Assembly: GCF_019218755.1 (NCBI RefSeq) | Contig: NZ_JAHUWZ010000005.1 | Coordinates: forward strand, 372,001-436,000 | Length of the DNA stretch: 64,000 nt | Direction: 5' to 3' | Source: Acidovorax sp. sif1233 | Lineage (GTDB): Bacteria > Pseudomonadota > Gammaproteobacteria > Burkholderiales > Burkholderiaceae_C | Part shown: piece after piece, positions 54,095 through 62,336 of the stretch | Layout: each line of letters starts with the position of its first letter | Numbering within the stretch: position 1 is the stretch's first letter | Position numbers and translations under genes: made by a program | The notes under the pieces: generated by a model | What the model saw: only the letters and a program-made list of their open reading frames with translations | Database searches by the model: none | What the model was told of the DNA's origin: nothing

Positions 54095-55450
54095 ATGCGG
54101 GCAGTCAACCACCGGTTCATCGCGGTCGTGTCGTTGGGTCTGGGGCTGTGCGCCAGCGCGCTGGCGCAGGCCGTGCCCGAGGTGGCGGCGGCCCCCGCCG
54201 CGCCCCTGGCGCGCCCTGGCCTGGTGGCGCACGGCGCCGTCAGCGCGGCGGACACCGCCTGGATGATGACCTCCACGGCGCTCGTGCTGCTGATGACGCT
54301 GCCCGGCATTGCGCTGTTCTACGCGGGCATGGTGCGCAAGAAGAATGTGCTCAATACCATGGCCAGCGTGGTCGCCATCGCGGCGCTGGTCAGCCTGCTG
54401 TGGTTCGGGGCGGGCTATTCGCTGGCGTTCACGCCCGGCAACGCCTGGGTGGGCGGCTGGGAGCGCGCGGGGTTCACGGGGCTGGACTTCGACCTGGCGG
54501 GCGGCAAGCTCGCCGTGAGCCATGTCGCGCCGCACATTCCCGAATCGGTGTACGCCATGTTCCAGCTCACCTTCGCCATCATCACGGCCGCGCTCCTGGT
54601 GGGCGCGTTCGTCGAGCGCATGCGGTTTTCCGCCATGCTGATCCTCATCGGCCTGTGGACCTTGCTGGTCTATGCCCCGGTGGCGCACTGGGTGTGGGAG
54701 CCGGGGGGCTGGCTGGCGCGGATGGGCGCGCTGGATTTCGCCGGGGGCTCCGTGGTGCACGTGAACGCTGGGGTGGCGGGGCTGGTGTGCGCGTGGTTCC
54801 TGGGCCGCCGCACGGGCTATGGCCGCGAGCCCTTCGAGCCCTACAACCTGGGGCTCACCATGGCGGGCGCGGGCCTGCTGTGGGTGGGCTGGTTCGGCTT
54901 CAACGCGGGCTCGGCCGTGGCGGCCGATGGCCGGGCGGGCCTGGCCATGGCGGTCACGCACCTGGCCGCCGCCGCTGGTGCGCTGTCCTGGATGCTGGGC
55001 GAGTGGGTGGTGCGCGGGCGCCCTTCGCTGCTGGGGCTGTGCTCGGGCCTGGTCGCGGGACTCGTGGCGATCACGCCCGCCGCAGGCTTCGTCACGCTGC
55101 GCTCGGCGGTGGTGATTGGCCTGGTGGCCGGGCTGGCGTGCTACTGGGGGGCCACGGGGCTCAAGCGCCTGCTGCGTGCCGACGATTCGCTGGATGTGTT
55201 TGGCGTGCATGGCATTGGCGGCATCGTGGGCTCGCTGCTCACGGGGGTGCTGGCCAGCAAGACCGTGGGGGGCGTGCAGGGCAGCCTGCTCACCCAGGCC
55301 ATCGGGGTGGGCGCCGTGATGGCCTACAGCCTGGTGGTGACGGCCGCGCTGCTGTGGATCATCAATTTTGCGATGGGTGTGCGCGTGGATGCGCAGAGCG
55401 AGCAGACCGGACTCGACATCGCCCAGCACCGCGAACACCTGGGCGGCTGA
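54095..55450 (+). CDS. amtB: ammonium transporter AmtB
   Basis: Encodes 451 aa from the ATG at 54095 (MRAVNHRFIAVVSLGLGLC); the upstream frame crosses the promoter. Signal peptide and eleven helices; the twin-His pore is present in GGSVVHVNAGVAGLV and VFGVHGIGGIVGSLLTG, and the phenylalanine gate region FFYAGMVRKKNVLNTM reads here as LFYAGMVRKKNVLNTM. It takes up ammonium under nitrogen limitation, consistent with the NtrC site. No glnK lies next to it. R2 follows its stop codon. Confidence 0.95.
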   Translation: MRAVNHRFIAVVSLGLGLCASALAQAVPEVAAAPAAPLARPGLVAHGAVSAADTAWMMTSTALVLLMTLPGIALFYAGMVRKKNVLNTMASVVAIAALVSLLWFGAGYSLAFTPGNAWVGGWERAGFTGLDFDLAGGKLAVSHVAPHIPESVYAMFQLTFAIITAALLVGAFVERMRFSAMLILIGLWTLLVYAPVAHWVWEPGGWLARMGALDFAGGSVVHVNAGVAGLVCAWFLGRRTGYGREPFEPYNLGLTMAGAGLLWVGWFGFNAGSAVAADGRAGLAMAVTHLAAAAGALSWMLGEWVVRGRPSLLGLCSGLVAGLVAITPAAGFVTLRSAVVIGLVAGLACYWGATGLKRLLRADDSLDVFGVHGIGGIVGSLLTGVLASKTVGGVQGSLLTQAIGVGAVMAYSLVVTAALLWIINFAMGVRVDAQSEQTGLDIAQHREHLGG

Positions 55451-55578
55451 ATGAAGCCCGCTCTCCCGAGGGCCTGCGGGCCTTCCCCCGCTCTCGCACC
55501 GCCGCGCAATGCGGGCCGGGGGGCGCAGCCAGCGCGGCGGCCCGCGCCTGGGCCGCACCGGTTTCATTCGCCGCGGGT
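55451..55578 (+). repeat. R2 dispersed hairpin repeat, copy 8
   Basis: Begins at the amtB TGA: AGCCCGCTCTCCCGAGGGCC, TGCGGGCC, then CCCCCGCTCTCGCACCGCCGCGCAATGCGGGCCGGGGGGCGC and the tail ending GCACCGGTTTCATT. Long form with second hairpin, very like copy 1. Confidence 0.72.
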
Positions 55579-55623
55579 TGTGCGCAGCGCAATGGATGAC
55601 TGAAATGCAGTAAGGAGCCGACC

Positions 55624-55956
55624 ATGCCCGATTCCGACAAGCTCGCCATTGCCGCCCACCTGCATGTGCTGCTGCGCCGCAAGACGGGGCGCGTGACCGA
55701 CACCGAGTGGATGGCGGCCAACGCCGAGTACGCGCTGGAGATCGTGCGGTTCGCGCGCCAGCGCGCGCAGGAGGACAACGCGCCCGAACTCACCGAATGG
55801 GCGGACCGCCTGGACCAGGCCATCCATGCCGCGCCACCCGCCGCCCCGCGCCGCCCCTTGCTGGATGTGGCCACCCAGGCGGTGCGCCAGCGCATGGCGC
55901 CGCCCCCGCCGGAGCCCGCGCCCGAGGTGCCCCGGTATGTCGGGGGAATCCGCTGA
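55624..55956 (+). CDS. conserved-looking hypothetical protein
   Basis: Encodes 110 aa (MPDSDKLAIAAHLHVLLRRKTGRVTDTEWMA); helical first half, then a Pro/Ala-rich C-terminal half (residues 75-110). AAGGAG stands 6-11 bp before the ATG. No family recognised. Downstream of amtB but separated by R2, so co-transcription is uncertain. Confidence 0.65.
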   Translation: MPDSDKLAIAAHLHVLLRRKTGRVTDTEWMAANAEYALEIVRFARQRAQEDNAPELTEWADRLDQAIHAAPPAAPRRPLLDVATQAVRQRMAPPPPEPAPEVPRYVGGIR

Positions 55957-55998
55957 CCGCGCCGCGGCCGTGGGGCCCGCGCGTGGGCGGGATCCATA

Positions 55999-56349
55999 TC
56001 AGTGCGCTGCCGCGCCCTGCACGAACAGGCCCGCCGTGGGCAGCAGCCCGGCCAGCTTGTCGTCGCCATAGGTGCGCAGCACCTGCCCAATCACGACCTG
56101 GTAGCCGTTGAGCCACTGCGCTTGCGCCGCCTTGGCCTTCAGGTGGGCGGGGTGCTGCATCAATGCCTGCAGGGCCTCGAGCGACTGCCAGTAGTACACG
56201 TTGGACACCAGGCCCTTGCCCGTGTCCTCCCACGATTCCTCGCCCAGGTAGCCGTCGATGGAGCGGGCGGCGGTGGCAATCGCCTCGTCCAGGCGGTGGA
56301 AGGCGTCGTCGAACTGTTTGGTGGCGAAGATGAAGGTGGAGGAGTACAT
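55999..56349 (-). CDS. ABM-like (antibiotic biosynthesis monooxygenase) small protein
   Basis: Encodes 116 aa from the ATG at 56349 (MYSSTFIFATKQFDDAFHRLDEAI). The dimeric alpha+beta barrel pattern shows in IDGYLGEESWEDTGKGLVSNVYYWQSLEALQALMQHPAHLKAK. Such proteins may be heme or quinol oxygenases or have no enzymatic activity. Precedes the GMC oxidoreductase gene by 21 bp on the same strand (it is the downstream gene). Confidence 0.72.
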   Translation of the reverse strand: MYSSTFIFATKQFDDAFHRLDEAIATAARSIDGYLGEESWEDTGKGLVSNVYYWQSLEALQALMQHPAHLKAKAAQAQWLNGYQVVIGQVLRTYGDDKLAGLLPTAGLFVQGAAAH

Positions 56350-56369
56350 GGGCGCGATGGTACCCACGC

Positions 56370-58049
56370 TTATGCCGCGCGCCGCGCCTGGATGATCCAC
56401 TCCGCCGCCTTCTCGGCCAGCATCAGGGTGGGCGAGTTGGTGTTGCCGCTGGTGATGGTGGGCATGGCCCCCGCATCCACCACCCGCAGGCCCGCAATGC
56501 CGCGCACGCGCAGTTGCGAGTCCAGCACGGCCATCGGGTCATCATCCCGCCCCATCTTCGTCGTGCCTACGGGGTGGAAGATGGTGGTGGCGATGTCGCC
56601 GGCCAGGCGCGCCAGGTCCTCGTCGCTCTCGAACTGCACGCCGGGCTTCCATTCCTCGGGCCGGTACTTGGCCAGCGCGGGCTGGGCCACGATGCGGCGC
56701 GTGACGCGCAGGCTGTCGGCCGCCACCTGGCGGTCTTCGGCGGTGCTCAGGTAGTTGGGCGCGATGGCCGGTGCGGCCTTGAAGTCGGCGTTCTTGATGT
56801 TCACCGTGCCCCGGCTCGTGGGGTTGAGGTTGCACACGCTGGCCGTGAAGGCCGGAAAGCTGTGCAGCGGCTCGCCAAACGCGTCGAGCGACAGCGGCTG
56901 CACGTGGTACTCGATGTTCGGCCAGGGCTGGTCGGCGCTGCTGCGCGTGAAGGCGCCCAGCTGCGAGGGCGCCATGCTCATGGGACCGCTGCGCTTGGTC
57001 GCGTATTCGAGCCCGATCTTGGCCTTGCCCCAGAGCGAGCTGGCCATGGTGTTGAGCGTGGGCACGCCGCCCACCTTGAACACCGCGCGGATCTGCAGAT
57101 GGTCCTGCAGGTTGGCGCCCACGCCGGGCAGGTCGTGCACCACGTCGATGCCGTGCTGGCGCAGCAGCGCGGAGGGGCCGATGCCCGAGAGCTGCAGCAG
57201 CTGCGGCGAGTTGACGGCACCGGCGCTCAGGATGACCTCGCCCGTGGCGCGGGCCGTGACCATCTCATGCCCGTCCCACACCAACACGCCCGTGCAGCGC
57301 TTGCTGCCGTCGGGTTGCGTCTCGATGAGGAGCTTGGCGGCCTGCGCGCTGGTCCACATCTCGAAGTTGGGGCGGCCGTAGCAGGTGGGCCGCAGGAAGG
57401 CCTTGGCGGTGTTCCAGCGCCAGCCGCTTTTCTGGTTGACCTCGAAGTAGCCCACGCCTTCGTTGCTGCCGCCGTTGAAATCGTCGGTGGCGGGGATGCC
57501 GGCCTGCTGCGCGGCCTGGGCGAAGGCGTCCAGCACGTCCCAGCGCAGGCGCTGCTTTTCCACGCGCCACTCGCCGGAGCTGCCCGTGGCCTTGTTGCCG
57601 TGCAGGCGCTTGAAATTTTCATTCACGCCATCGGGCTGGTCCAGGCGCCAGTGGTCCTCGTGGCGGCGGAAGTAGGGCAGGGCGTTCTCCCAGCGCCAGC
57701 TGGCGTCGCCCGTCAGCTCGGCCCACTGGTCGTAGTCGCGCGCCTGGCCGCGCATGTAGATCATGCCGTTGATGCTGCTGCAGCCGCCCAGCGTCTTGCC
57801 GCGCGGGTAGCGCAGGGTGCGGCCGTTCAGGCCCGCGTCGGGCTCGGTGTTGTAGAGCCAGTCGGTGCGCGGGTTGCCGATGCAGTAGAGATAGCCGACG
57901 GGGATATGGATCCAGTGGTAGTCGTCCTTGCGGCCTGCTTCGATCAGCAGCACGCGGTGGCGGCCGTCGGCGCTCAGGCGGTTGCACAGCAGGGCGCCGG
58001 CGGTGCCTCCGCCGATGATGATGGTGTCAAACGTGGTGTGGTCGCTCAT
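56370..58049 (-). CDS. GMC-family FAD oxidoreductase
   Basis: Encodes 559 aa from the ATG at 58049 (MSDHTTFDTIIIGGGTAGALLCNRLS); the frame to 58106 is spurious. FAD-binding GGGTAG with EAG at the strand end, LGGCSSINGMIYMRGQARDYDQWAEL (GMC signature 1), GAVNSPQLLQLSGIGP (signature 2), and the late HPVGTTKMGRDDDPMAVLD. Resembles choline dehydrogenase/alcohol dehydrogenase-type enzymes; donor not deducible. Confidence 0.93.
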   Translation of the reverse strand: MSDHTTFDTIIIGGGTAGALLCNRLSADGRHRVLLIEAGRKDDYHWIHIPVGYLYCIGNPRTDWLYNTEPDAGLNGRTLRYPRGKTLGGCSSINGMIYMRGQARDYDQWAELTGDASWRWENALPYFRRHEDHWRLDQPDGVNENFKRLHGNKATGSSGEWRVEKQRLRWDVLDAFAQAAQQAGIPATDDFNGGSNEGVGYFEVNQKSGWRWNTAKAFLRPTCYGRPNFEMWTSAQAAKLLIETQPDGSKRCTGVLVWDGHEMVTARATGEVILSAGAVNSPQLLQLSGIGPSALLRQHGIDVVHDLPGVGANLQDHLQIRAVFKVGGVPTLNTMASSLWGKAKIGLEYATKRSGPMSMAPSQLGAFTRSSADQPWPNIEYHVQPLSLDAFGEPLHSFPAFTASVCNLNPTSRGTVNIKNADFKAAPAIAPNYLSTAEDRQVAADSLRVTRRIVAQPALAKYRPEEWKPGVQFESDEDLARLAGDIATTIFHPVGTTKMGRDDDPMAVLDSQLRVRGIAGLRVVDAGAMPTITSGNTNSPTLMLAEKAAEWIIQARRAA

Positions 58050-58129
58050 GGGCAGGCGGTGCGGTGCAAGGGTTGGGACGGAGGGCCATTGTGCGGATGG
58101 CACCACGCGTGTCGAGAGGGTCAGTGCCT

Positions 58130-58182
58130 ATTGCTACTAAATATGTAGCTTGAAGCGCTTGATGCCAAAGCGCTGGAGGCCT
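58130..58182 (+). repeat. R1 dispersed hairpin repeat, copy 7
   Basis: AT box TTGCTACTAAATATGTAGCT, then AAGCGCTTGATGCCAAAGCG with CGCTGGAGGCC. Located between the divergent GMC and MCE-operon genes, in a 275-bp gap with no gene. Confidence 0.78.
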
Positions 58183-58324
58183 GTTTGATATTAATTTCAC
58201 GCGGCCCCGGCCGGCCTGTGCTTGGCGGCCCGTGCGGGCGGGCGTAAATCCTACGCGCCGCCTGTGCGTGGCTCCGCTACCATGCACCCTCTCTTTCCCT
58301 CTTGGCGGCCGCGCCGCCCAGTCC

Positions 58325-59452
58325 ATGACCGACCACGCACCTCGCATTGTTCGCGCCGACACGCCCCAGGGGGCGAGTGCGCAACTGCATGGGCGCTGGG
58401 GCGCGGCCGAACTGGGCACACGGCCGCAGTGGGAGGCGGTCTGCGAGCAGCTGCGCGCCAGCCCCCCCGCGCCCGGGCTGGGCTGGGACCTGACGCAGCT
58501 GCAGTGGCTGGACCATGTGGGCGCGCAGCTGGTGTGGAACCACTGGCAGCGGGCCTGGCCGGCGCAGCTGGCCTGTACCGACGGCCAGCGCGACATGCTG
58601 GAGCGCGTGGCGGAGTTCACCACGGCCACCCCGCCGGCCCGGGAGCCCTGGCGCCTGGCCGAGCAGGCGGACCACCTGGGCGTGCTGGTGCTGCACGGCC
58701 TCAGCCATGCGCGGCACATGCTCGAAATGGTGGGGCAGTTGCTGCTCGACCTGGGCCGCCTGGCGCGCGCGCCGCGCCGGGGGCCGTGGCGCGACGTGTC
58801 GGGCCACCTGTACCGCATGGGCGCCACGGCGCTGCCCATCACGGCGCTGGTGGGATTTCTGATCGGCGTGGTGCTGGCCTACCTGATGAGCCTGCAGCTG
58901 CGCCAGTTCGGGGCCGAGTCGTTCATCGTCAACATCCTGGGCATCTCGCTCATCCGCGAGCTGGGCCCCATGCTGGCGGCCATCCTGGTGGCGGGGCGCT
59001 CGGGCTCGGCCATCACCGCGCAGATCGGCGTGATGCGCGTGACCGAGGAACTCGATGCCATGCGCGTCATGGGCATCCCGCACGGCTTTCGGCTGGTGAT
59101 GCCGCGCACGCTGGCGCTGGCGCTGGCCATGCCGCTCATCAGCGTGTGGACCACGCTGGCCGCGCTGGCCGGGGGCATGCTGGCGGCCGACATCTCCATG
59201 GACATCTCGCCCGCGTATTTCGTGCAGGCGCTGCCCGCGGCGGTGAAGGTGGGCAACCTGGGGCTCGCCATGGCCAAGTCGGTGGTGTTCGGCGCCTTCA
59301 TCGCGCTCATCGGCTGCCACTGGGGGCTGCGCGTGAAACCCAACACCCAGAGCCTGGGCGAGGGCACCACGGCCTCGGTGGTCACGTCGATCACCATGGT
59401 CATCATCGTGGACGCCTTGTTCGCGGTGGCCTTCAAGAACATCGGAATATGA
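58325..59452 (+). CDS. MlaE-type lipid ABC permease with N-terminal STAS-like domain
   Basis: Encodes 375 aa from the ATG at 58325 (MTDHAPRIVRADTPQ). Residues 1-115 form a STAS-like domain (WDLTQLQWLDHVGAQLVWNHW), joined to the MlaE permease with ALPITALVGFLIGVVLAYLMSLQLRQFGAESFIVNIL, ELGPMLAAILVAGRSGSAITAQIGVMRVTEELDAMRVMGI. In E. coli the STAS function is in the separate MlaB protein. First gene of the four-gene MCE operon; it moves phospholipids or other lipids between membranes. Confidence 0.92.
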   Translation: MTDHAPRIVRADTPQGASAQLHGRWGAAELGTRPQWEAVCEQLRASPPAPGLGWDLTQLQWLDHVGAQLVWNHWQRAWPAQLACTDGQRDMLERVAEFTTATPPAREPWRLAEQADHLGVLVLHGLSHARHMLEMVGQLLLDLGRLARAPRRGPWRDVSGHLYRMGATALPITALVGFLIGVVLAYLMSLQLRQFGAESFIVNILGISLIRELGPMLAAILVAGRSGSAITAQIGVMRVTEELDAMRVMGIPHGFRLVMPRTLALALAMPLISVWTTLAALAGGMLAADISMDISPAYFVQALPAAVKVGNLGLAMAKSVVFGAFIALIGCHWGLRVKPNTQSLGEGTTASVVTSITMVIIVDALFAVAFKNIGI

Positions 59453-59641
59453 AGATGAAGTGGCTTCCCCCTGAGCGGCTTCGCCGCTTCCCCCTTCTCC
59501 CGAACTGCTGCGCAGTCCGGGAAGGGGGACGCCGCCAGCGCCCGCATGTGAAGCCCCCCCTGAGCCGCTTCGCGTCTTCCCCCCAAGGGGGGACGCCACC
59601 CGTGGCCTGGCAAAGCCAGTTCCACGGTGGCACGGGTATTG
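59453..59641 (+). repeat. R2 dispersed hairpin repeat, copy 9 (tandem double unit)
   Basis: The first unit begins a few bases after the permease TGA: CCCCCTGAGCGGCTTCGCCG, CTTCCCCCTTCTCCCGAACTGCTGCGCAGTCCGGGAAGGGGGACGCC. A second unit follows at about 59557: CCCCCCTGAGCCGCTTCGCG with CCCCAAGGGGGGACGCC and tail GGCAAAGCCAGTTCCACGG. The only tandem copy seen. It lies between the permease gene and its ATPase gene. Confidence 0.78.
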
Positions 59642-59671
59642 CGCCGCGCCAGTTTCTACCGGAGCGTGGCC

Positions 59672-60532
59672 ATGGCTGAACGCATCGCCAAGCCCGAGCA
59701 CATCGCAGTCGCGCCGGGCGAGCCGCCCATCGTGGACGTGCAGGGCCTGTGGACGGTGTTCGGCAAGGGCGACGAAGCCTTCACCGTGCACCAGGACCTG
59801 AACTTCACCGTGCAGCGCGGCGAGATGCTGTCGCTGGTGGGGGGCTCGGGCACGGGCAAGACGGTACTGCTGCGCCAGATCCTGGGGCTGGCCAGGCCGG
59901 CGCGCGGCACGGTCACGGTGCTGGGGCGGCCGGCGTCCGAGATGGGGCGCGAGGGCGCGGCCAGCCGCGTGGGCATGCTGTTCCAGCACGGCGCGCTGTT
60001 CTCGGCCTTCAACGTGCTCGACAACGTGGCCTTCGCGCTGCGCGAGCAGGGCACCCTGCCCGACGACCTGGTGCGCGATGCCGCGCTGGTCAAGCTGCAG
60101 ATGGTGGGCCTCAAGCCCGAGCACGCCAGCCGCATGCCGGCCGACCTGTCGGGCGGCATGGTCAAGCGCGTGGCGCTGGCGCGCGCGCTCATCATGGACC
60201 CGCCGCTGCTGCTGCTCGACGAACCCACCGCCGGGCTGGACCCGAGCAGCTCCGACGATTTCTGCTCGCTGCTGCGCGAGCTGCGCGCCGCGCTCGGGCT
60301 CACGGTGGTCATGGTCACGCACGATCTGGACACGCTGTTCGCGCTCAGCACCCGCGTGGCCGTGCTGGCCGACAAGAAGGTCATCGTCACCGGCCCGCCG
60401 CACGAGGTCGCGCATTTCAGGCACCCCTTCATCGAGCACTTCTTCATGGGCGAACGCGGCCAGCGCGCCATGGCCCCGGTACCGGCGGCGGCGCGGCCGG
60501 CCGCCTCCCCGCCAGACAAGGAACATCCCTGA
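59672..60532 (+). CDS. MlaF-type lipid ABC ATP-binding protein
   Basis: Encodes 286 aa from the ATG at 59672, with GGAG 8 bp upstream. Walker A GGSGTGKTVLLRQ, signature LSGGMVKRVALARAL, Walker B LLLLDEPTAGLDPSS and switch VMVTHDLDTL are the Mla/Mce ATPase type (TGKTVL instead of SGKSTL is characteristic). Ends by overlapping the MlaD gene (TGATG). Confidence 0.95.
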   Translation: MAERIAKPEHIAVAPGEPPIVDVQGLWTVFGKGDEAFTVHQDLNFTVQRGEMLSLVGGSGTGKTVLLRQILGLARPARGTVTVLGRPASEMGREGAASRVGMLFQHGALFSAFNVLDNVAFALREQGTLPDDLVRDAALVKLQMVGLKPEHASRMPADLSGGMVKRVALARALIMDPPLLLLDEPTAGLDPSSSDDFCSLLRELRAALGLTVVMVTHDLDTLFALSTRVAVLADKKVIVTGPPHEVAHFRHPFIEHFFMGERGQRAMAPVPAAARPAASPPDKEHP

Positions 60533-61497
60533 TGGAAAACAAATCACACGCCCTCGCCGCAGGCATCTTCGTGCTGGTGGTGGCCGCCATGCTGGCGGGC
60601 CTGGCCATCTGGCTCACGCGCGACAACGCCAACTACGAGCAGTACGAGCTGTCCACCAAGGACGGCGTGAGCGGCCTGCAGCCCCAGGCCACCGTCCGCT
60701 ACAAGGGCGTGGCCGTGGGCAAGGTCACGCGCATCGGATTCGACCCCCAGGTCACCGGCAACGTGCTGATCCGCATCGCCGTCAACGAACAGGCGCCCAT
60801 CAGCCCCACCACCTTCGCCGTGCTGGGCTACCAGGGCGTCACGGGCCTGGCCCATGTGCAGCTGGACGACGCCGACAAGCCCTATCCCGAACTGCCGCCC
60901 GGCCCCAGCGGGCTGCCCCGCCTGCCGCTCAAGCCCTCGCCGTTTGGCAAGCTCGCCGAGCAGGCGCCGGCCATCCTGGCGCAGGTGGAGGAGGCCACGC
61001 GCCGCATCAACCAGCTGCTGGGCGACACCAACCAGCAAAAGCTCACCGAAGCCCTCGCCAACATCGGCCAGGCCGCGGGCAGCGTCAACACCCTGACCCA
61101 GCGGCTCGATGCCACCGTCGCGCAGCGGCTGGACCCGGCCCTGGCCGCGCTGCCGCCGCTGGCCAGCGACGCGCGCAAGACGCTGCAGTCGCTGCAGCAG
61201 GCCGGCGCCAGCGTGACGTCCCTGGCCGCCGACGTCAGCAAGACCACCCAGCGCCTGGGCGCGGAGGGCGGCCCCATCGACCAGATCACCATCGGCACGC
61301 AGTCCCTCGCCCGCGCGGCCGACCAGTTCGGCGCCTCCACGCTGCCGCGCCTGAACCGCGCCGCCGACGACACGTCGCGCGCAGCCCGCCAGCTCGGCCG
61401 CACGGCGGGCGGCGTCACCGACAACCCGCAGCTGTTCATCTATGGGTCCGGCCGCATACCGCCCGGCCCCGGCGAGCCCGGCTTTGCGGCACCGTGA
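60532..61497 (+). CDS. MlaD/MCE-family lipid-binding protein
   Basis: Encodes 321 aa (MENKSHALAAGIFVLVVAAMLAGLA). A single N-terminal membrane helix and one MCE domain (about residues 38-125; VSGLQPQATVRYKGVAVGKVTRIGF), then a long helical C-terminal region of about 180 residues. The MCE domains form a periplasmic hexamer that passes lipids. Overlaps the ATPase gene start. Confidence 0.94.
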   Translation: MENKSHALAAGIFVLVVAAMLAGLAIWLTRDNANYEQYELSTKDGVSGLQPQATVRYKGVAVGKVTRIGFDPQVTGNVLIRIAVNEQAPISPTTFAVLGYQGVTGLAHVQLDDADKPYPELPPGPSGLPRLPLKPSPFGKLAEQAPAILAQVEEATRRINQLLGDTNQQKLTEALANIGQAAGSVNTLTQRLDATVAQRLDPALAALPPLASDARKTLQSLQQAGASVTSLAADVSKTTQRLGAEGGPIDQITIGTQSLARAADQFGASTLPRLNRAADDTSRAARQLGRTAGGVTDNPQLFIYGSGRIPPGPGEPGFAAP

Positions 61498-61506
61498 GGA
61501 GTGTTC

Positions 61507-62214
61507 ATGAAAAATGCTATTAAAAACGTAGCTGCCGGCGCCTTCCAGAAAAGCGCTGGCGGCCTGCTGGGCGGCATGGTTCTGGTGGTGGTGATCGGCC
61601 TGGCCGGCTGCTCGGCCCTGCCCAGTCCGCCCTCGCGCCCCGTGCTGTACGACTTTGGCCCCGGCCCGGTGGCCCCGGCGCTGGCCGACCGCCGGGCACC
61701 GCTGCAGCCCCTGGCCCTGGCCGACGTGGAGGCGCCCGGCCTGCCCGAGGGCAGCAATGCCGTGCTCTACCGCCTGGGCTATGCCGACGCCCAGCAGCTG
61801 CGCCCCTACAGCCAGGCCCGCTGGAGCCAGCCCCCCGCCCAGCTGCTGCAGCAGCGGCTGCGCGAGCAGCTGGGCCAGCGGCGCGCCATCCTCAAGGCCG
61901 ACGACGGTGCGGCCCAGGCGCGCGACGCCAGCCAGGGCGGCCGGCTGCCCCCGGTGCTGCGCGTGGAGCTGGAGGAATTCAGCCACCTCTTCGCCAGCCC
62001 CACCGAAAGCGCTGGCGTGGTGCGCCTGCGTGCCACGGTGGTGGAGCTGACGCTGGCGGGCGAGTCGCTGCGCGGCCAGCGTGTGTTCATCGTGCGCACC
62101 CCGGCGCCCAGCGCCGACGCGGCCGGCGGCGTGAAGGCCCTGGCGGAGGCCTCCACACAGGTCGCCCAGGAGCTGGCGGACTGGCTGGAACAGGTGACGC
62201 GGCGCACGAACTGA
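61507..62214 (+). CDS. ABC-type transport auxiliary lipoprotein (PqiC-like)
   Basis: Encodes 235 aa from the ATG at 61507 with GAGGAG upstream. Lipobox LAGCSAL with the lipidated Cys about residue 34, then the ABC_trans_aux domain (PVLYDFGPGPV, YRLGYADAQQLRPYSQARWSQPPAQLLQQRLREQL). The unusually long N-region (about 23 residues before the hydrophobic core) is encoded by repeat R1 copy 8. An ATG at 61576 would give a short signal without positive charge. Probable outer-membrane partner of the MCE transporter. Confidence 0.88.
   Translation: MKNAIKNVAAGAFQKSAGGLLGGMVLVVVIGLAGCSALPSPPSRPVLYDFGPGPVAPALADRRAPLQPLALADVEAPGLPEGSNAVLYRLGYADAQQLRPYSQARWSQPPAQLLQQRLREQLGQRRAILKADDGAAQARDASQGGRLPPVLRVELEEFSHLFASPTESAGVVRLRATVVELTLAGESLRGQRVFIVRTPAPSADAAGGVKALAEASTQVAQELADWLEQVTRRTN
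61511..61567 (+). repeat. R1 dispersed hairpin repeat, copy 8, translated inside a lipoprotein signal peptide
   Basis: AT box ATGCTATTAAAAACGTAGCT, then GCCGGCGCCTTCCAGAAAAGCGC with CGCTGGCGGCC: same order as the intergenic copies. It starts 4 bp after the ATG of the PqiC-like gene and codes in frame for about residues 3-21 (NAIKNVAAGAFQKSAGGLL). Confidence 0.8.
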
Positions 62215-62336
62215 GCTGCCGGGGGCACCACCGGTCCCCGCCCGTGCGCCCTCTCGCGGCGCGCGCGCTCCCGGGCCCCCCGCGCCATCCGCTCGCGGCA
62301 GCGGCGTTCGCCGCGCGGTGTGGTGCCTGGCCCGCG
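62215..62336. other. 122-bp spacer between convergent MCE operon and ndh
   Basis: GC-rich with many short inverted repeats such as GGCGCGCGCGC and GCGCGCGG, but no T-run terminator or gene recognised. Confidence 0.35.

Noticed and set aside
58277-60547. Very long reverse frame of 756 codons across the MCE permease and ATPase genes
   Set aside because: Composition (His, Gly, Gln, Arg-rich) is that of an antisense shadow, and it crosses R2 and two well-supported genes.
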